NCBI GenBank assembly: GCA_013397935.1
Contig: VZRN01000634.1
Location: 1,293,872-1,357,871 of the forward strand
Source: Dasyornis broadbenti
Taxonomy: Eukaryota; Chordata; Aves; Passeriformes; Dasyornithidae
Direction of reading: 5' to 3'
Length of the DNA: 64,000 bases
Below the pieces are notes generated by a model. That model worked only from the letters and a program-made list of their open reading frames with translations. It ran no database searches and was not told the origin of the DNA. The translations under genes and the position numbers were made by a program. This document shows positions 13,101 through 25,404 of the stretch, piece by piece (within the stretch, counting starts at the first letter, position 1; every line of letters begins with the position of its first letter).

Positions 13101-14471
13101 CTGCGCTAAGGGCTCTCTCAGAAGAAAACGTCCCCATGTTGAAGAGATGTTCAACATTATAATTAAAAAGACATTGCTTTTTGTGGTGAAAATATTTTTC
13201 AATGACAGGAAAGCTTTTATTTGTTATTAAAGCCTTCCTGGTTTTGGTGAGATTTTTGCTGTCTCTCTGGAGTATAGGCTGGAGGCTGTAGCAGGGAAAT
13301 ACAGCAAGACACCAGTCCTTTAAATGCTTTTTTATATGTTCCTGTTGTGAATTCTGACTTTCAGCCATAAAAAAGCTTTTGTAGAACTATTACTTCAAAA
13401 ACAAATTAATATTCAAACAAACTAAATAAAAAGCAAAAGGAATGCATTCCTTTTTAAAAAAGGCACCTCTCCTTTTTGTTGAGCACATTATATCTGGAAT
13501 TATTATACTGAATACTTCATAGTTCATTTTGCAAAAATAACAAATTAGAAATGCCTTAATAAGGCCTCTCTTCTGGCAGTAATCTCCTGGGAGCTAGATT
13601 TCTTTTTTTTCTTTCATTTTTTAAATTATTTTTTTTTCTGTCAGGACACTAATAACTGTTTTTGCACCAGTTTATGTTGTTCTCATCTTGTTTGCAGTTA
13701 AACTTTAGGTGCTGACTTCAGTTTTTGCATGTGCAAATACTTCAGCATCTGAGCATCTGGCCTTTACCAAAAGATGCTGGCAAAATCTGTCTTGCCTGTG
13801 AATTTTCTGCATGTGTGTTTCCACTTTCAAACCATAAGACAATGTGGAGTGGTTCAGCGAAGTTCTTAAATTTAATCTGTTCCTAATCTGTTTAAAATAG
13901 TCTGGAATAAGATTTACTTTAAACAAAACTGTTGCTTGTTTAGCATTTAGCTTTTTGTAGGCCGAACTGATTTAAGACAGCATGTTGTTTTGAGCCAGTA
14001 AAACGGTGTGTATAATCAAGATCTCTACACAGGGCATTGCATCACTTTTTAGGCGATCAGGCTTTTTTTTTTTTCCTCAGAGATCTACTCTTTGGTCCAA
14101 GTGTTTGCATACAAATATTGCAACTTTGTAGTATCAAGACTTCAGCACCCTGGCAGATTTGATATGTGTTTCCTGTAGTTGAAATAGGACAAATGGAAAG
14201 ACAGGTAAATGCCTTCATGTGTGATCTGCCTTGTGGAGGACTGAGACCTTACAGGAGCATGATATACTTTGTTGGTGGAGGAACCTCTATTTCCATTCCA
14301 GTGCCTACAGCAGAGTGGTCTCATTGCATTCTCTGGCTCTTTGAGAATGGTGTCTTTTCCCTGGATTTCCTCAGGTTTTTCCATGTGGCAGTCCTGTCCT
14401 GTGCTTTCTCCTATGCTCAGTGTATCAGTAGCAAGCCCTGCACTTGCTGTGTCTGTCGCTGTCCCCAGTAC
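10186..14471. other. Unique non-coding DNA
   Basis: No gene is recognised. The stretch holds a T16 run ending in CAGG (11841-11860), which looks like a splice acceptor, an A-run near 12.39 kb, and a slightly CpG-richer patch around 12.56-12.88 kb that is too weak to call a CpG island. Open frames up to 142 codons (12681-13109 +) overlap open frames on the other strand and match nothing I know. Confidence 0.65.
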
Positions 14472-14608
14472 ACCATCCCTGGAAGTGTTCAAGGCCAGGT
14501 TGGATGGGCTCTGAGCACCCTGGTCTAGTGGAAGCTGTACCTGCCCACGGCGGGGAGTGCAATGAGATGATCTTTAAGATCCCTTCCAATTCAATCCATT
14601 CTGTGACC
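14472..14608 (+). mobile_element. CR1 LINE, 3'-end fragment
   Basis: The + strand carries the avian CR1 3' region: CCATCCCTGGAAGTGTTCAA, GGCCAGGTTGGATGGGCT, CTGGTCTAGTGGAAG, then CCTGCCC, GATGATCTTTAAGAT and CCCTTCCAATTCAATCCATT, ending at ATTCTGTGACC. This is a dead, 5'-truncated copy of a non-LTR retrotransposon with no coding part left. Open frames crossing it are shadows. Confidence 0.93.
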
Positions 14609-17600
14609 TTTGGGGACTTCACCATGTCATGGTGCCTCTTCCAACCAATGTCTGCATCTCTCTCATGAGGGCCATGCCTCGGTCCTCTTCAAGTGATATC
14701 CTGGCCCCGGCAGCAGGTCCTCATCTGCAGTCAGCAGTTTTCAGCTTTTTCAACTCAGTGCTCCTCCCTGATCTGTTCTCTTCCAGGTATGGTTCTCACT
14801 GTCCATATTTTTTTGCAACCTGTTCACATTGTGCTGGTACCAGAAGCAGCAGGATCTTGGGAGCGGTGACATCCCAAGCCTTGGTTCTTCTGCCTGTTGC
14901 TTTAGGGAGCAGGGAACATCCAGCTCAGCCCCCGTTGAGCCAGGCTGGAATCTGCTCTGTGCCCGTGGTGTTTTAAGAGAACTGTGCTGGCTTTTCCCCA
15001 GAGATTTACAACCTGGCCAAATATGATTTTATTTTCTTTCTCTTATTTTTTTCTTTCTTTTTAACTAGTAAAAGGCACAGCGAAATCTTTGTCACCAGCA
15101 AAACCCTTCTGCTGAAGTGTAAGGGACTATTCTGTCGGGAAGCACTGTCTGTGCCTTGCGGTGATCAGCAAGAGTTTGTTATAATGCCTGTGGAATGATG
15201 TACATTCCTCAAGTAGTTTTCTTAAAAGTACATCAATATTTCTTGCAGAAACTATCAAAAGAGAATGCAAAACTTGAGTCCTAAAAGTACCTGGCGTGAA
15301 ACGTTGTCCAAACTTTTGCAGAGCTATAAGTAACTGAAAACAGAGCTTGTAAAAGCTGTCATTGCTAGCTTTGTCTGTAATGATAGTTAATGCCAACAGA
15401 AACTGCTGCAATGTTTTTGGAAAGATACTCAACCTTCTGCTTCAGGTTTTAAGGTATCAGGAAAACACCCATGGTGGGAGGCACATCATCTCACATCTAT
15501 CTACTTCAAGACTTCTTGTGTCTTTCTCTGAAACATCTGGTACAGGCTGTTGTCAGAAGAACATAAACTAATTTATATGTACATGTGTTTTTTATAGCTC
15601 GTTAGCAGGGACTGGTACTTTTTTCCAGTGAATTTTTGGTGAATTGATAATATTTTTAGGTGAATCAAAACTAATGGCTTGTTGCAGCGCAGAACGCTTG
15701 AAGTATGTTCTTGGCTTTAAAAAGATCTGTGCAAGTAACTGTTCTTATTTTTTCATTTGGCAATTACTTGGCATCTGAAACAGTAATATCTTTTTTAAGA
15801 TTACCTAAACTGAGACAAATTTGTCACAGCAAGGATTTGTGAGCCATTTAGTTTTGAAAGACATAGATTTATTTTTTTACTGAGACAAAAGGGCTTTGTT
15901 TGGCTCTTGAATGTATTTTAAGTATGAAAATCGTACTGGAAGGAAACTTTAAGAAATGTAATGTATTGATGTGTGACTAAGGTCCTGAACTTTTTTTCTG
16001 CCGGAAAAGCTAATAGTGGGCTAAAGTTGGTTGTAACAGCATTTTGATTTTTCTGAAAACCTGTCAGGTCTAATTTTGAGCGTTACCTGGCCTTAAGCAG
16101 AGACCATTAGAGATGCAGTTCTGCTGGATGACCACAACCCCTTTGTTATGCTGAATTTGAACACATTATCTGCTAAATAAAAGGTCTGATTATGTGGGAC
16201 ACAAGGGGCAGCTTCAAGAGGCAGGTCTACAAGTCAGGATCCAGTTGTGTTGTTCAGTGCTAGAAACATCTGGAATTTAAAATGCCATTAACAGATAGGA
16301 CTCCACGGAGCCCATGACTGAGATGTCCACTGAGATTGAGTCTGCTGCTCCTGAGTCCAGTGGAACCAAGCAGCAGCTCTGCAGAAGCAGAGGAAAACAA
16401 CCCAGTGTCTCAGGTGAAGGAAGCTTTTTCACCTGGAGAATTTCGTTGCAAAAAAGTGCAGTAAAGGGTGGTTTTGCAAACCCAGGCCTTGATGCAGATA
16501 TCACCTTAGTGCTGGACCCTGTTGGCCTTTGACACTGGCTCTTTTTCCCAAGCAGGGTAAAAACCTCCAAAACCTCAAACTTTTGAATACCTTTAAATAG
16601 CTTTACTTTTAAGTGTTCCTGCCATGACTAAATGTACAAATCAAACATGACAAATAGTGAAGTTAATTAGTCAGCTACTTTTCCACTCTTCCTTTGTGCA
16701 GAGAAGTGATAAAGATAAATATGAAAGTACAATCTAAGGTCCATGAATTTAAGAGTAAGAGGTAATTTTTAAAAATAAAGATCTGCTCATAGTGGTTTTC
16801 TTTCTTCAAGCTTTAGTCTTCTATCTGAAAGGCCGACCTCTATTTGGATGAGGGAATCAAACTCTTTGGTTAATGTAAAGGGATGAGCTGAATTTGAAAG
16901 CAATTGAGGGAAGGGATGGAACATCTAAAGGCTACATTGTCATTAGTTTTATTTTAGTTAAAATAATTGTACATGTTTAGTTTAAAATGTAGGGGGAAAC
17001 GTACTTTGAAATATAATTACATTTAGCAGTCTTGTAGCTTTGTACTTTGTGCTATAAATTGCATTCCCAGCTGTTTTTCATCTCCTGTAATTTAAATAAG
17101 TAAACCTTTTGTTCTTAAACTCACTTAGTTCCTTCTAATTCTGTTGATGGACATCCATTTCCACTGCTTTATTTTATGTTAATATTTAACAATGGCATGC
17201 AGTTAACCCCCTGCTGGCACCTCTCCACCTCCTTTGTTTCTAGAAGGCCTCTTTTTGCCTTGGTCTTTAGTTTTATAGAAGAATCCAAACTTCCTGTCCC
17301 TGCATCTAGCAGGAACAAGGTTTCTGCATAAACTGACACAAAATCCCTCGGGAAGGGCGCTAGCCCCCAAGCAGGGAAGGTGGTGCTGGGCTGTCAGTCT
17401 CTTTTGTTCCTTGCTCAGATGGAAGCATGGAGTGGACGATGCTTTGTGGGCCAGAGCAAAGCTGTGCCAAGAGAATGCAAATCCACTAGGTGTGCCCAGG
17501 TAATTGAAAATGCTCATGCTGGCAGCTTTTCTGCATGAGTAAAGCTGTTTAATGAATGCGTTTTCTCCACTTTCTTTTCTTGACAAGTTGATTCGAATTG

Positions 17601-20600
17601 AAACGGTCTGTAATAAGCTTGTCACGGGTCTTGGGGACAAATAAACCCTCTCCTGCAGGTGGAAAATAAGGAGCCCGTGCGTTTTGTATTTCTATGTGAT
17701 TAGAATGGTTGGCGGCAGGTATGGCAGACTGGTCAGACTGCAGCACCCCCTTACAGCCCAGCCCATGGCTTGGCTTCACAGTGTTGCCTAGAATGTCCAG
17801 GTGCAGGGCTTCAGGCGGGAGAGCTGGCACTGTTGTGGCTTTTCTGCTTCCCCTAGTTTTACACAAGGAACTTGAGAGTCTAGTGAACATTGTGGGCACT
17901 GAGCTTAGGCTGAGGCAGTGCTCGTCCTTGTCTCCCCCTCCTCCACCCCTCCAGAGAAAGGTTATTTTTAATTTGCTCAGCCTTGCAGTTTGACAGAAGT
18001 GAACATGGAGACCTGAGCCCAGGATCAACAAAGGCAGCACTGGGCATTTCAGCCACTGCCTTTGAAATAGGCCTTGACAATAATGGAGTTGGGAAGCCCC
18101 ACTGTTCAGCTTTCTTTATAGTGTTAATAACTGTCCAGAAAGAAGAGAAGCATGAATATGCTAAGATTTCATCTCTCAGATTTCATCTTGCATCTAGAGT
18201 GCCGCAACAAATCAAACTGAAATGGGCCCCATCGTGGCTTCTGCACTGCCATGCTGAGCTGCCCTGGGCCCCTTCTCCCCCCTTTTTGCTGAGGGTTATA
18301 ATGCTGAGCAAGTGCTCAAAGCGGACTGGTTGGGGCAAACACTTGTGCTTCCCATTTGGGCAGGTGTCCCAGTTAGGATGGACTCAGAAATGAGTTTGTA
18401 GAGTGTGAAGTTGCAGGCTGAGGCAGTAGCATGTGCCCAGTGACACAGAGTGATGCCAGAAGAGATGTCTTCTCTGCCTGTTCACCCACTCTGGCTGTCT
18501 CCCCAGGACACATCTTGCTTCCCTTGAATGTGCGGGGGCAGTTCTTCCTAAGGGATCCACATGAAAATGAGGCTTGGGGGAGGCAGAGTTCATGCCTGGC
18601 CATCTCCTCTGGCCCAGGCTTTGGGGCAAGATGGCCCTGCCAGTGACCAAACAAATGTTTGGTCAGTGATTCTAACAAGAAAATGTTGTTTATTATTTAA
18701 CAAATGCAAACTCTTTGATGCCATTAACAGGTAATGCTGTTTTTTAATGCATTATACCATTCATGGAGTTTGGAGTTATATGCCTTGTCCTCACAGATGC
18801 CTTTGGAAGAGTGCTGGAAGCCCAGGACGACAAACACGTGTATCATGTTACACTTTAATAACTGATAAGAGTTGCAAAAATATTTAACTTCAGGAAAAAA
18901 AAAAAAAGCCAGAAAAATGTGCAAAGGAGTTCCTAGTGTTAAAGCAGAACAATGATAATCAAAAGAAGCTGCATCTTTTCATGTTCATCCATCTCAGGTC
19001 TATGTAGTAGAAAAAACTCTGGCATCGTCATTAATTTAAAAGCTTTTTGGATCAATAATCTCCACCCTCTCCATGCATTGAAGCAGCTGGAATGCATTCT
19101 CATGTTGCAATAGACAGTGCATGATCTTCAGCAATTTCCTTATCATCTTTTGTAATTAGCCAATCAAATTTTTGTCTTTAATCTTTTGCATCCAGGGATA
19201 TTTTGTGCTCAGAAGGCTGGAAAGTGTGTGTGAGCAGATTGTCTTGCCAGTTGGAATTCCCCAGGGCGCTTGGGGGAAATGCTGAAGAGGGGCAAGAGTT
19301 TTGTTGATTGTTTGAGTATTTGGAGCTGCAGCATTACAGCATCCTTTCCCAAGAAGTGCAGCAGGCAGAGAGGGAACACATGCTATTGTGTTCACATCTG
19401 GCATTAACATATAAAATTTGAGGCATATAAAGTTTCTTCCCATACAACTAAATTAAAAACCTGTGGCATAAGGTAAATTGACAAGTGCAAAACTTCTTGG
19501 GTGGGAAATTTAAATGGTTGCAAATGTTTTCTGAAAGCTGCTTCTGGAAGCATGTTACTGGGCACGGCTGTCTCCAGGCTCACTGCCTAGCAGAGTCAGG
19601 GAGAGCTGTCCTGTTCCCATGATTGATTTCATTTTGGAGGGGGGGTGGGATTACGTTCTGTTCTGGTCACAAAGACAACACTGCCACGTGGGACAGAATC
19701 CAGGCTGCAGAGCTGAGTTGTGCCATGTAAAATAAGCACATCTTGGCTCTCTTTGGAGGGGACTGGGCAGGCACAGTTCACTGTGCCTTGGCTGGGTAAA
19801 GTGGCACATGCTGATAGCTATTGACTTGCAAATACCTTATTTCTGTGTTGGGCAATATGTTTCTCCTTTAAATTTGTAGCTCATGATTCCGTGAGCTGCT
19901 AGAATAATGCACTAGAGTGTCCTCTCTGGAGACCTTGTTCCTGATTTAATTTGATATACTTATTGATATTTCTCCTGAAACAGAGTCTGATCTAACAGAT
20001 AACAGAGTCATGTCCTTTTGCATGACACTGAGGCAGGTCCGATGTAAAGCTGCTGTGCTGACTGTCCTCAGATGAGTTGGAACTGTGAACCCTTATGTTT
20101 TTAGTAATACAGACTGTCGAGGAGGGTGGAAAAAAATGCAGCTGACAACATCCCTTCAAGGCAATAGGAGCTAGAGTGCTCAGCACTTCTGCAGCAGCTG
20201 GTCTCCCATGAGGTTTCCACACTTTCCTTGCTCCTGATTCTGTGTCCTGGGCTGCACCAACCCTGATTGCTATTGTAGAAAAACAGAAGTTATGCAGAAT
20301 GTTGGGAACTACAGATAAACTGAAGTAAAGTAGAACTGCTGTAGCAGAACCAAGACCATCTTGATGTCTCCAGCACTGATACTCTGCTGCTTGGGTAGGG
20401 AGTAGTTTGACCAGTCCGTGCCCAGGCTTGGATTCCTGTTTAGACTAAAATTTGGTTGCGGCCCATCTGGTGTTCAAAGAGAAATGCAACTTCTCTCATA
20501 ATGACTATACTGATCCCTCTTTATGCTGGCCTCCACTGGCCTTTGTCCATGCTGTGTTACAATGCAAGTGTTACATCTCTAGTAATATCTTTGCTGATTT

Positions 20601-22357
20601 TATTAGCAGTCCTGGCATTTATAGTACTTGTATTGCAAATAGTCCTACATGAAGGCACTTAGAAAGATACACTGTGGCTTTAGAGACCCAAGTGATCAAT
20701 AGCTTTTAGATTACTGTGTCACTAAACAGCAGGCTGAGACATGGAAAGGCACTGTTACTTTAGGGATGAGAGATTTTTAGAAAATAAATCAATAGTGAAT
20801 ACAGGCTGATTGGTTTCCAGTTCAAATAATTCCAAGAAACATGGAGCCCAAGGGAAACCATGCTATTCATACTTGGAAATAAACAACACATGCTTGCTTT
20901 CATTTATGTATTTGGGTCAGTACTCTTAAAAATGGAGAGGGAGCTATTGGGCAGGGTATTAGTCTGGAAATGGGGAACCTGGGTGCTCTTTTGAGTACTC
21001 CCAGAGACTACTTTTCCCTATTTCCGAAGTTCCCTTTGGTGCTAACAGCCTTCACTCTGGCTCTGCACACAGAAAACCTGGGGCATGCGGACTGGCTGGT
21101 GGGAATTCCAGTTGGAGCCCTTTTGGGGCTAACAGAAATGTAAATACTAACAAACATTCAGGGAGGTGATTTGGCTTTCAAAACGCTTTCCTTTTTAATG
21201 CTGAAGTGGCCATGGGCTGAATGATGGAGAGTGCCTGTCAGGTGCAGCGAAGTGCTCGGTGGTTTATAGACAGGTATGACTTGAAGCTGCTAGGGAAGTA
21301 GATGCTACTGCCTCTTCAGGAGGCTGCTGTGATATCTCCCATGTGCAGGTGTGTTTACATGGCATGGGCTGGCTCTGCTGGTGTGCAAGAGTTCCTGGAA
21401 CAAACCACTTCCTGCAGTACTACTGCTCATCCCTGCTGGCTGGTGCTGTCCTGGAACACATCCCTGGAGATGTGGGATGAGACTGACAGTGAGTGGTGGC
21501 TGGAGGAGCACACTTGTCCCCTGGGAATGGGGAAGGGATCTTTCTGAAAGCTTTCCATCACTTCAGGGATTTTGGAGTATTCACTTGCCAGGGAACATTC
21601 CTATGTGTGCTTGAGCTGTCTTCAGTTACTTATTGTTCTAGTCCAAGACCTGTCTTCTACTCTGCATCGAATCCTCCCAAAAGCTGTTTTGTGGGTGTGC
21701 TTCAAGGACAGTTTGGTGACAATGCAGTTACCTGCTGCCTCTGGGACGCAGTGGACAGTGACTGAAGGTCCCAGAAATTTTGCTGGAGTGCTGGTTTTAT
21801 ACCTGCTGGTTTATTGGAGCATTGCTTTTATTTTGGGATGGGCTGCCAAGTCCTGGAAAGCTGCCAGTGGAGATGTCCAAGTTGTGAATGATGTTTTCTA
21901 GAACTGCAGCATAGCTCAGCAGCCAAGGGCTGACTCCTGGAGGGTTCATCCAGTAGTGTCTGAGGAAGGCCAGCGGCAGAAGACCACTTGGAAAAACTTA
22001 TTTGAAGAAAGAAGTGAGAGATACTTGAATGTTGTTTTCTGATGTGGCTTTGTTCCTCCTTGTCTGAACAAGAGAAGGAAGCTGGCTGCTCTAATCTGAC
22101 TTCTGTGTCTCTGCTTGAGAAAGGTGGTTCATGGTAGTGACAGGGTAAGGAATAGTACTTTGGTCTAAAGTTTCGGATACTTGGAGTTAAGACCTTTTCC
22201 TGACCTGCATATGTGTGTGACACACAACTACGTCACCTGGTCTGGCTGTGCTCTGTGTGCAAAGTGGAGAAAATTGTATTTCCCAGACTCAAAAGAATGA
22301 AGGGTAGTTATTCTGAGGCGCTGAGATAAGGGAAGCTGTATAAGCATCCAAGACAAA
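14609..22357. other. Unique non-coding DNA
   Basis: No gene is recognised in these 7.7 kb. Overlapping minus-strand open frames of 145 and 163 codons (17203-18040) lie in a moderately GC-rich patch with an open + frame opposite. I see no domain, signal or exon structure in them. A run of 13 A occurs near 18.9 kb. No interspersed repeat is recognised. Confidence 0.65.
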
Positions 22358-22420
22358 CAGATCTGCTCCCACTGAATTCAGTGGCAGAACTTTTAATGGG
22401 AGCAAGAACCAGGCCCCATC
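22358..22420. repeat. Palindromic MITE-like amniote repeat, fragment
   Basis: The segment contains GCTCCCACTGAATTCAGTGG followed by CTTTTAATGGGAGCAAG and ACCAGGCCCC. GCTCCCA and TGGGAGC form inverted arms, and the inner CCACTGAATTCAGTGG is itself a 16-bp perfect palindrome. The pattern is that of the sauropsid repeats built on 'cccattgacttcaatggg' with a 'ggatcaggccc' end. Confidence 0.55.
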
Positions 22421-24748
22421 TGATAAAAATGTCATCTGGATTGCATATGGGGCATTAAAGGACCTATCTAAGGATCTCCCCTCTGGAGTACATCTATAAA
22501 AGACCCTCTGTTGTTGTGTTCAAAGCTCACAGTAATGCCAGTCTCCTCAGGACCATTCACTTAGATCATTCAGAAACTCTTTTTTGTCTAAGCCCTGATG
22601 CTCTCCCCCAGTGGAAGAATGTGGTTGAAACTTCCATACAGGGAAGACTTGAGATTTGTTTTTTATTTGAACCCAAAACATTAACAAATTGGACACACGT
22701 GCTTTAGGACTAGAGCCCACTCTTACTTAAGCCAATGCAAAACTCTCCTTGATCCCAGCAGGATCAAGGTCTTGAATATTGCTTGCACCTTTTTAGAATA
22801 TCTACCTCTAAATGAAACAGACAGTGACAAACTCATTCTGGATTTATCCTCCTTGACTGATTTGCAGCCAGAGAGGTTTGCAGACCCTCCCTCTTGGGAC
22901 AGAGGAATTCACAGTCTAATTGCTGAATTAAAGACCAAGTGCAGGTATCACTCTGCCCTCTCTTGTGGCACATTCTTTAGCATGTGAAAGTCAGTGCTGT
23001 GATTTAGTCTTTTTAAAAAAAATATTTAACCATCTTTAATGCCCTTGTCAGACTGTTGCTCCAGCTGGTATAGTGCTGCTATTCACTATCTGTGATTTTC
23101 TTCCTCTTCACGCTGAAGTACTGACAGGTGAGTATTATATGTGTAGGAAGCTACTCGGCAGAAACATGTGCCTTGAATATGCTTAAATTCCTTGTAAGTC
23201 ATTTGATCAATGTGCAGTATTTGTGTCCTCTCTATCCTTGCTCTAAATTCATATTCATCAACAGAGGTTTCTTGGTACTTAATGGGACACTGGGGCACTG
23301 AGTGAAGGGAAGGGACAATACACAAACAGGGTGAAGAATGAGGACAAATGTAGATGAACTTCCTCCAACAGGCACAAAATGCTCATTCCTGAATAAAAAA
23401 TGTGAAAAGGTCAAGTGCCCCCAGAGGTTTCTATTGTGACAGGCACTTAACCCCTTCACTCCTGGTTATCTGCTTCAGCTGCTGGGCCACGCAGTGCACA
23501 AGTGCCATTAGCATCAGTGGAATGTGGGGCTGGGAGCGTCGGGAGATCTACCTCCCTTCCAGGCAGCAGGCTCTGGGTGAGCAGGAAATAATCCTTGTGG
23601 ACACTGACCTTGTCAGTAGCTGTGTCTAGAGATAATTATTTCCTAACATGTAACCTTTTCATGGTCAATTGCTCCAATATATTAGACAGAATTGTGATTT
23701 CCTTCTATCTTCAGACACACACAAGGTCTTGTCCTTTCTACTTGGCGGGCATAACTTAGCAAGTGTACAGACAACCCAGCGCTCTCTGAAAAGTGTTGTT
23801 TCTATTTTGCTTAAAAGAAAAAGAGTTTTGCTGCTCTTTCTTGCCATTGAGCAGAAGGGCTGTGGGGTATATGCCCACGCCTATGTTTTTTTGACAGTCC
23901 GGTGTTTCCCTTTAAGAATCTAATACTAACCAGGCAACTGTGAGTGTTTAGTAATCTTCTACTCCACCAGATTCTTGCTTGTTGACTGGTTTTGGTTTAC
24001 CTCTTTCTAGCCCGTGATGCTTCAGTGTGTGCCCCTTGACACATCACCAAGGCACCTGAAGAGGCAAGATCAGCAGAGTATGTCAGTACAGCTGCTCTGA
24101 AGGCATCAGGTTTGATACCACCAGGAACAACATCAGGATGAGCAGTCAGGGGTGAAGACAGTTCTCTTGCACAAGCCCATGAGCCCAGTCTGCTCCTGCC
24201 CTACAAGGGCTTCTTTGGTGGGCTGGGACTGAAGAGCACGGGGGAGGACACTGTTCTTCCTCCTCCACCCCAAATATTCCTCCTCGCTTACTCGTGTTGC
24301 AGCTTGTTCAACAGAGACTTTGACACACTAGCCAGAAACTTTTCTTGGACAGTCTCTTTTGGGAACGTGCTCAGATGAGCCCTTGGAGACACCTTGTGTG
24401 GACTGCACCGATCCAAACAATAACACAAACCCAGCTGCTGCTGCTGAACATGATTCGCAGCTGATATTTTTACAATCTGCTCCTTTTGTAACAGTATTTA
24501 ATTGGTTTAAAAAAAATAAATTGCAAAACTAGGTCAGTTTGCCATTGGGCCTTGTAAGACTCTTAAGCTAAATCTCCAGACTTCACCTAGAAGTTAATTT
24601 GAGCCAGACTTAGGAAAAATATATATTAATATACCCAGAGTCTCATGTGAGAAACTTGTAGGCAACGATTTGAGATTCAGAGCCATATTCATATTCCTAA
24701 GACTAAATTCAAAGCCATCGTTTAAAAGCAGCCTTGCACATGTGTATG
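22421..24748. other. Unique non-coding DNA
   Basis: No gene or repeat family is recognised. Open frames are short (84 codons at most) and occur on both strands of the same sequence. Confidence 0.65.
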
Positions 24749-24825
24749 TCCTGATCTTTAATTAGGCAAAACTCCCACTGACATCAATAGGAGATCAACT
24801 TGAATAAGAACTGCAGGATCAGGTC
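24749..24825. repeat. Palindromic MITE-like amniote repeat
   Basis: A compact element of about 76 bp. It opens with CCTGATC (24750-24756) and closes with GATCAGG (24817-24823), exact inverted termini. Inside are GGCAAAACTCCCACTGACAT, then CAATAGGAGATC and GAATAAGAACTGCAGGATCA. This follows closely the remembered sauropsid repeat 'ggcaaaactcccattgacttcaatgggag...gaataaggactgcaggatc'. It has no coding capacity, and the family name is uncertain. Confidence 0.7.
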
Positions 24826-25288
24826 CATAATTTGGTACCTGGGATTTGATTAAGCAGCTAAATTACTAGAACAGTTTCCCCATGTGTATAATTGCCTAAT
24901 TAATTTTTAAAATAGCTAAGTTCAGCACTGAATATGGTGTACCCCTTGCTGCATGAAATGTATGCTTTTTAATCCAAGGTGATGGAGCTATTTGGAAGAG
25001 CCTGTAGAGTTTATTTTACAATTAAGTAGTACTATTTATTTTAAGCTCAAAAATAGCTACCATTGTGTTAAAGAGTCATGTTCCAGAAAATATGTTCTTG
25101 TAGTAGAGTTCACTTGTAGTCTCATGTGACTATTACAATTTCAAATGTACTTTGAAGAGTCGTGCTCTGCAACATCCTAATTCTTAAGTTCTGGCTACTG
25201 TGATTGATATTGCAGGTGAGAAAACATTCTGGGGGCAGGGGGAGAACTTATTCTCTAAGAGGATTTTTAAATTCAATGCTTTGAAAGG
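24826..25288. other. Unique AT-rich DNA
   Basis: No gene is seen. The segment 'ACAGTTTCCCCATGTGTATA' (24864-24883) is slightly MIR-like but too short to call. Confidence 0.6.
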
Positions 25289-25404
25289 TTTTTTTTTTTT
25301 TTTTTTTGTCTTATCAATGATTTTTTTGTTGTTTTTTTTGTTGTTTTTTTTGTTTTGTTTTTTTTTTTTTTGTTTTGTTTTTTGGTTTTTTTTTTGTTTT
25401 TTTA
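25289..25404. repeat. T-rich low-complexity tract
   Basis: Long T runs are separated by single G or GTTG steps, of the (TTTTTTTTGTTG)n type. The tract ends in TTTTTTTAG. The Phe-rich open frame across it (25200-25418) is a composition artefact. Confidence 0.92.

Noticed and set aside
14141..14157. REST/NRSF-like site (TTCAGCACCCTGGCAG)
   Set aside because: Only the left half-site is exact. The right half has a missing base and a mismatch, so it is within chance for a degenerate motif.
17203..18040. Overlapping 145- and 163-codon minus-strand frames as exons
   Set aside because: The two are in different frames, overlap each other, face a 94-codon + frame, and match nothing known.
21390..21900. 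Diverged CR1 remnant
   Set aside because: Words such as ATCCCTGGAGATGTGGGATG and GGGATGGGCTGCC are CR1-like, but their order and spacing do not follow the element.
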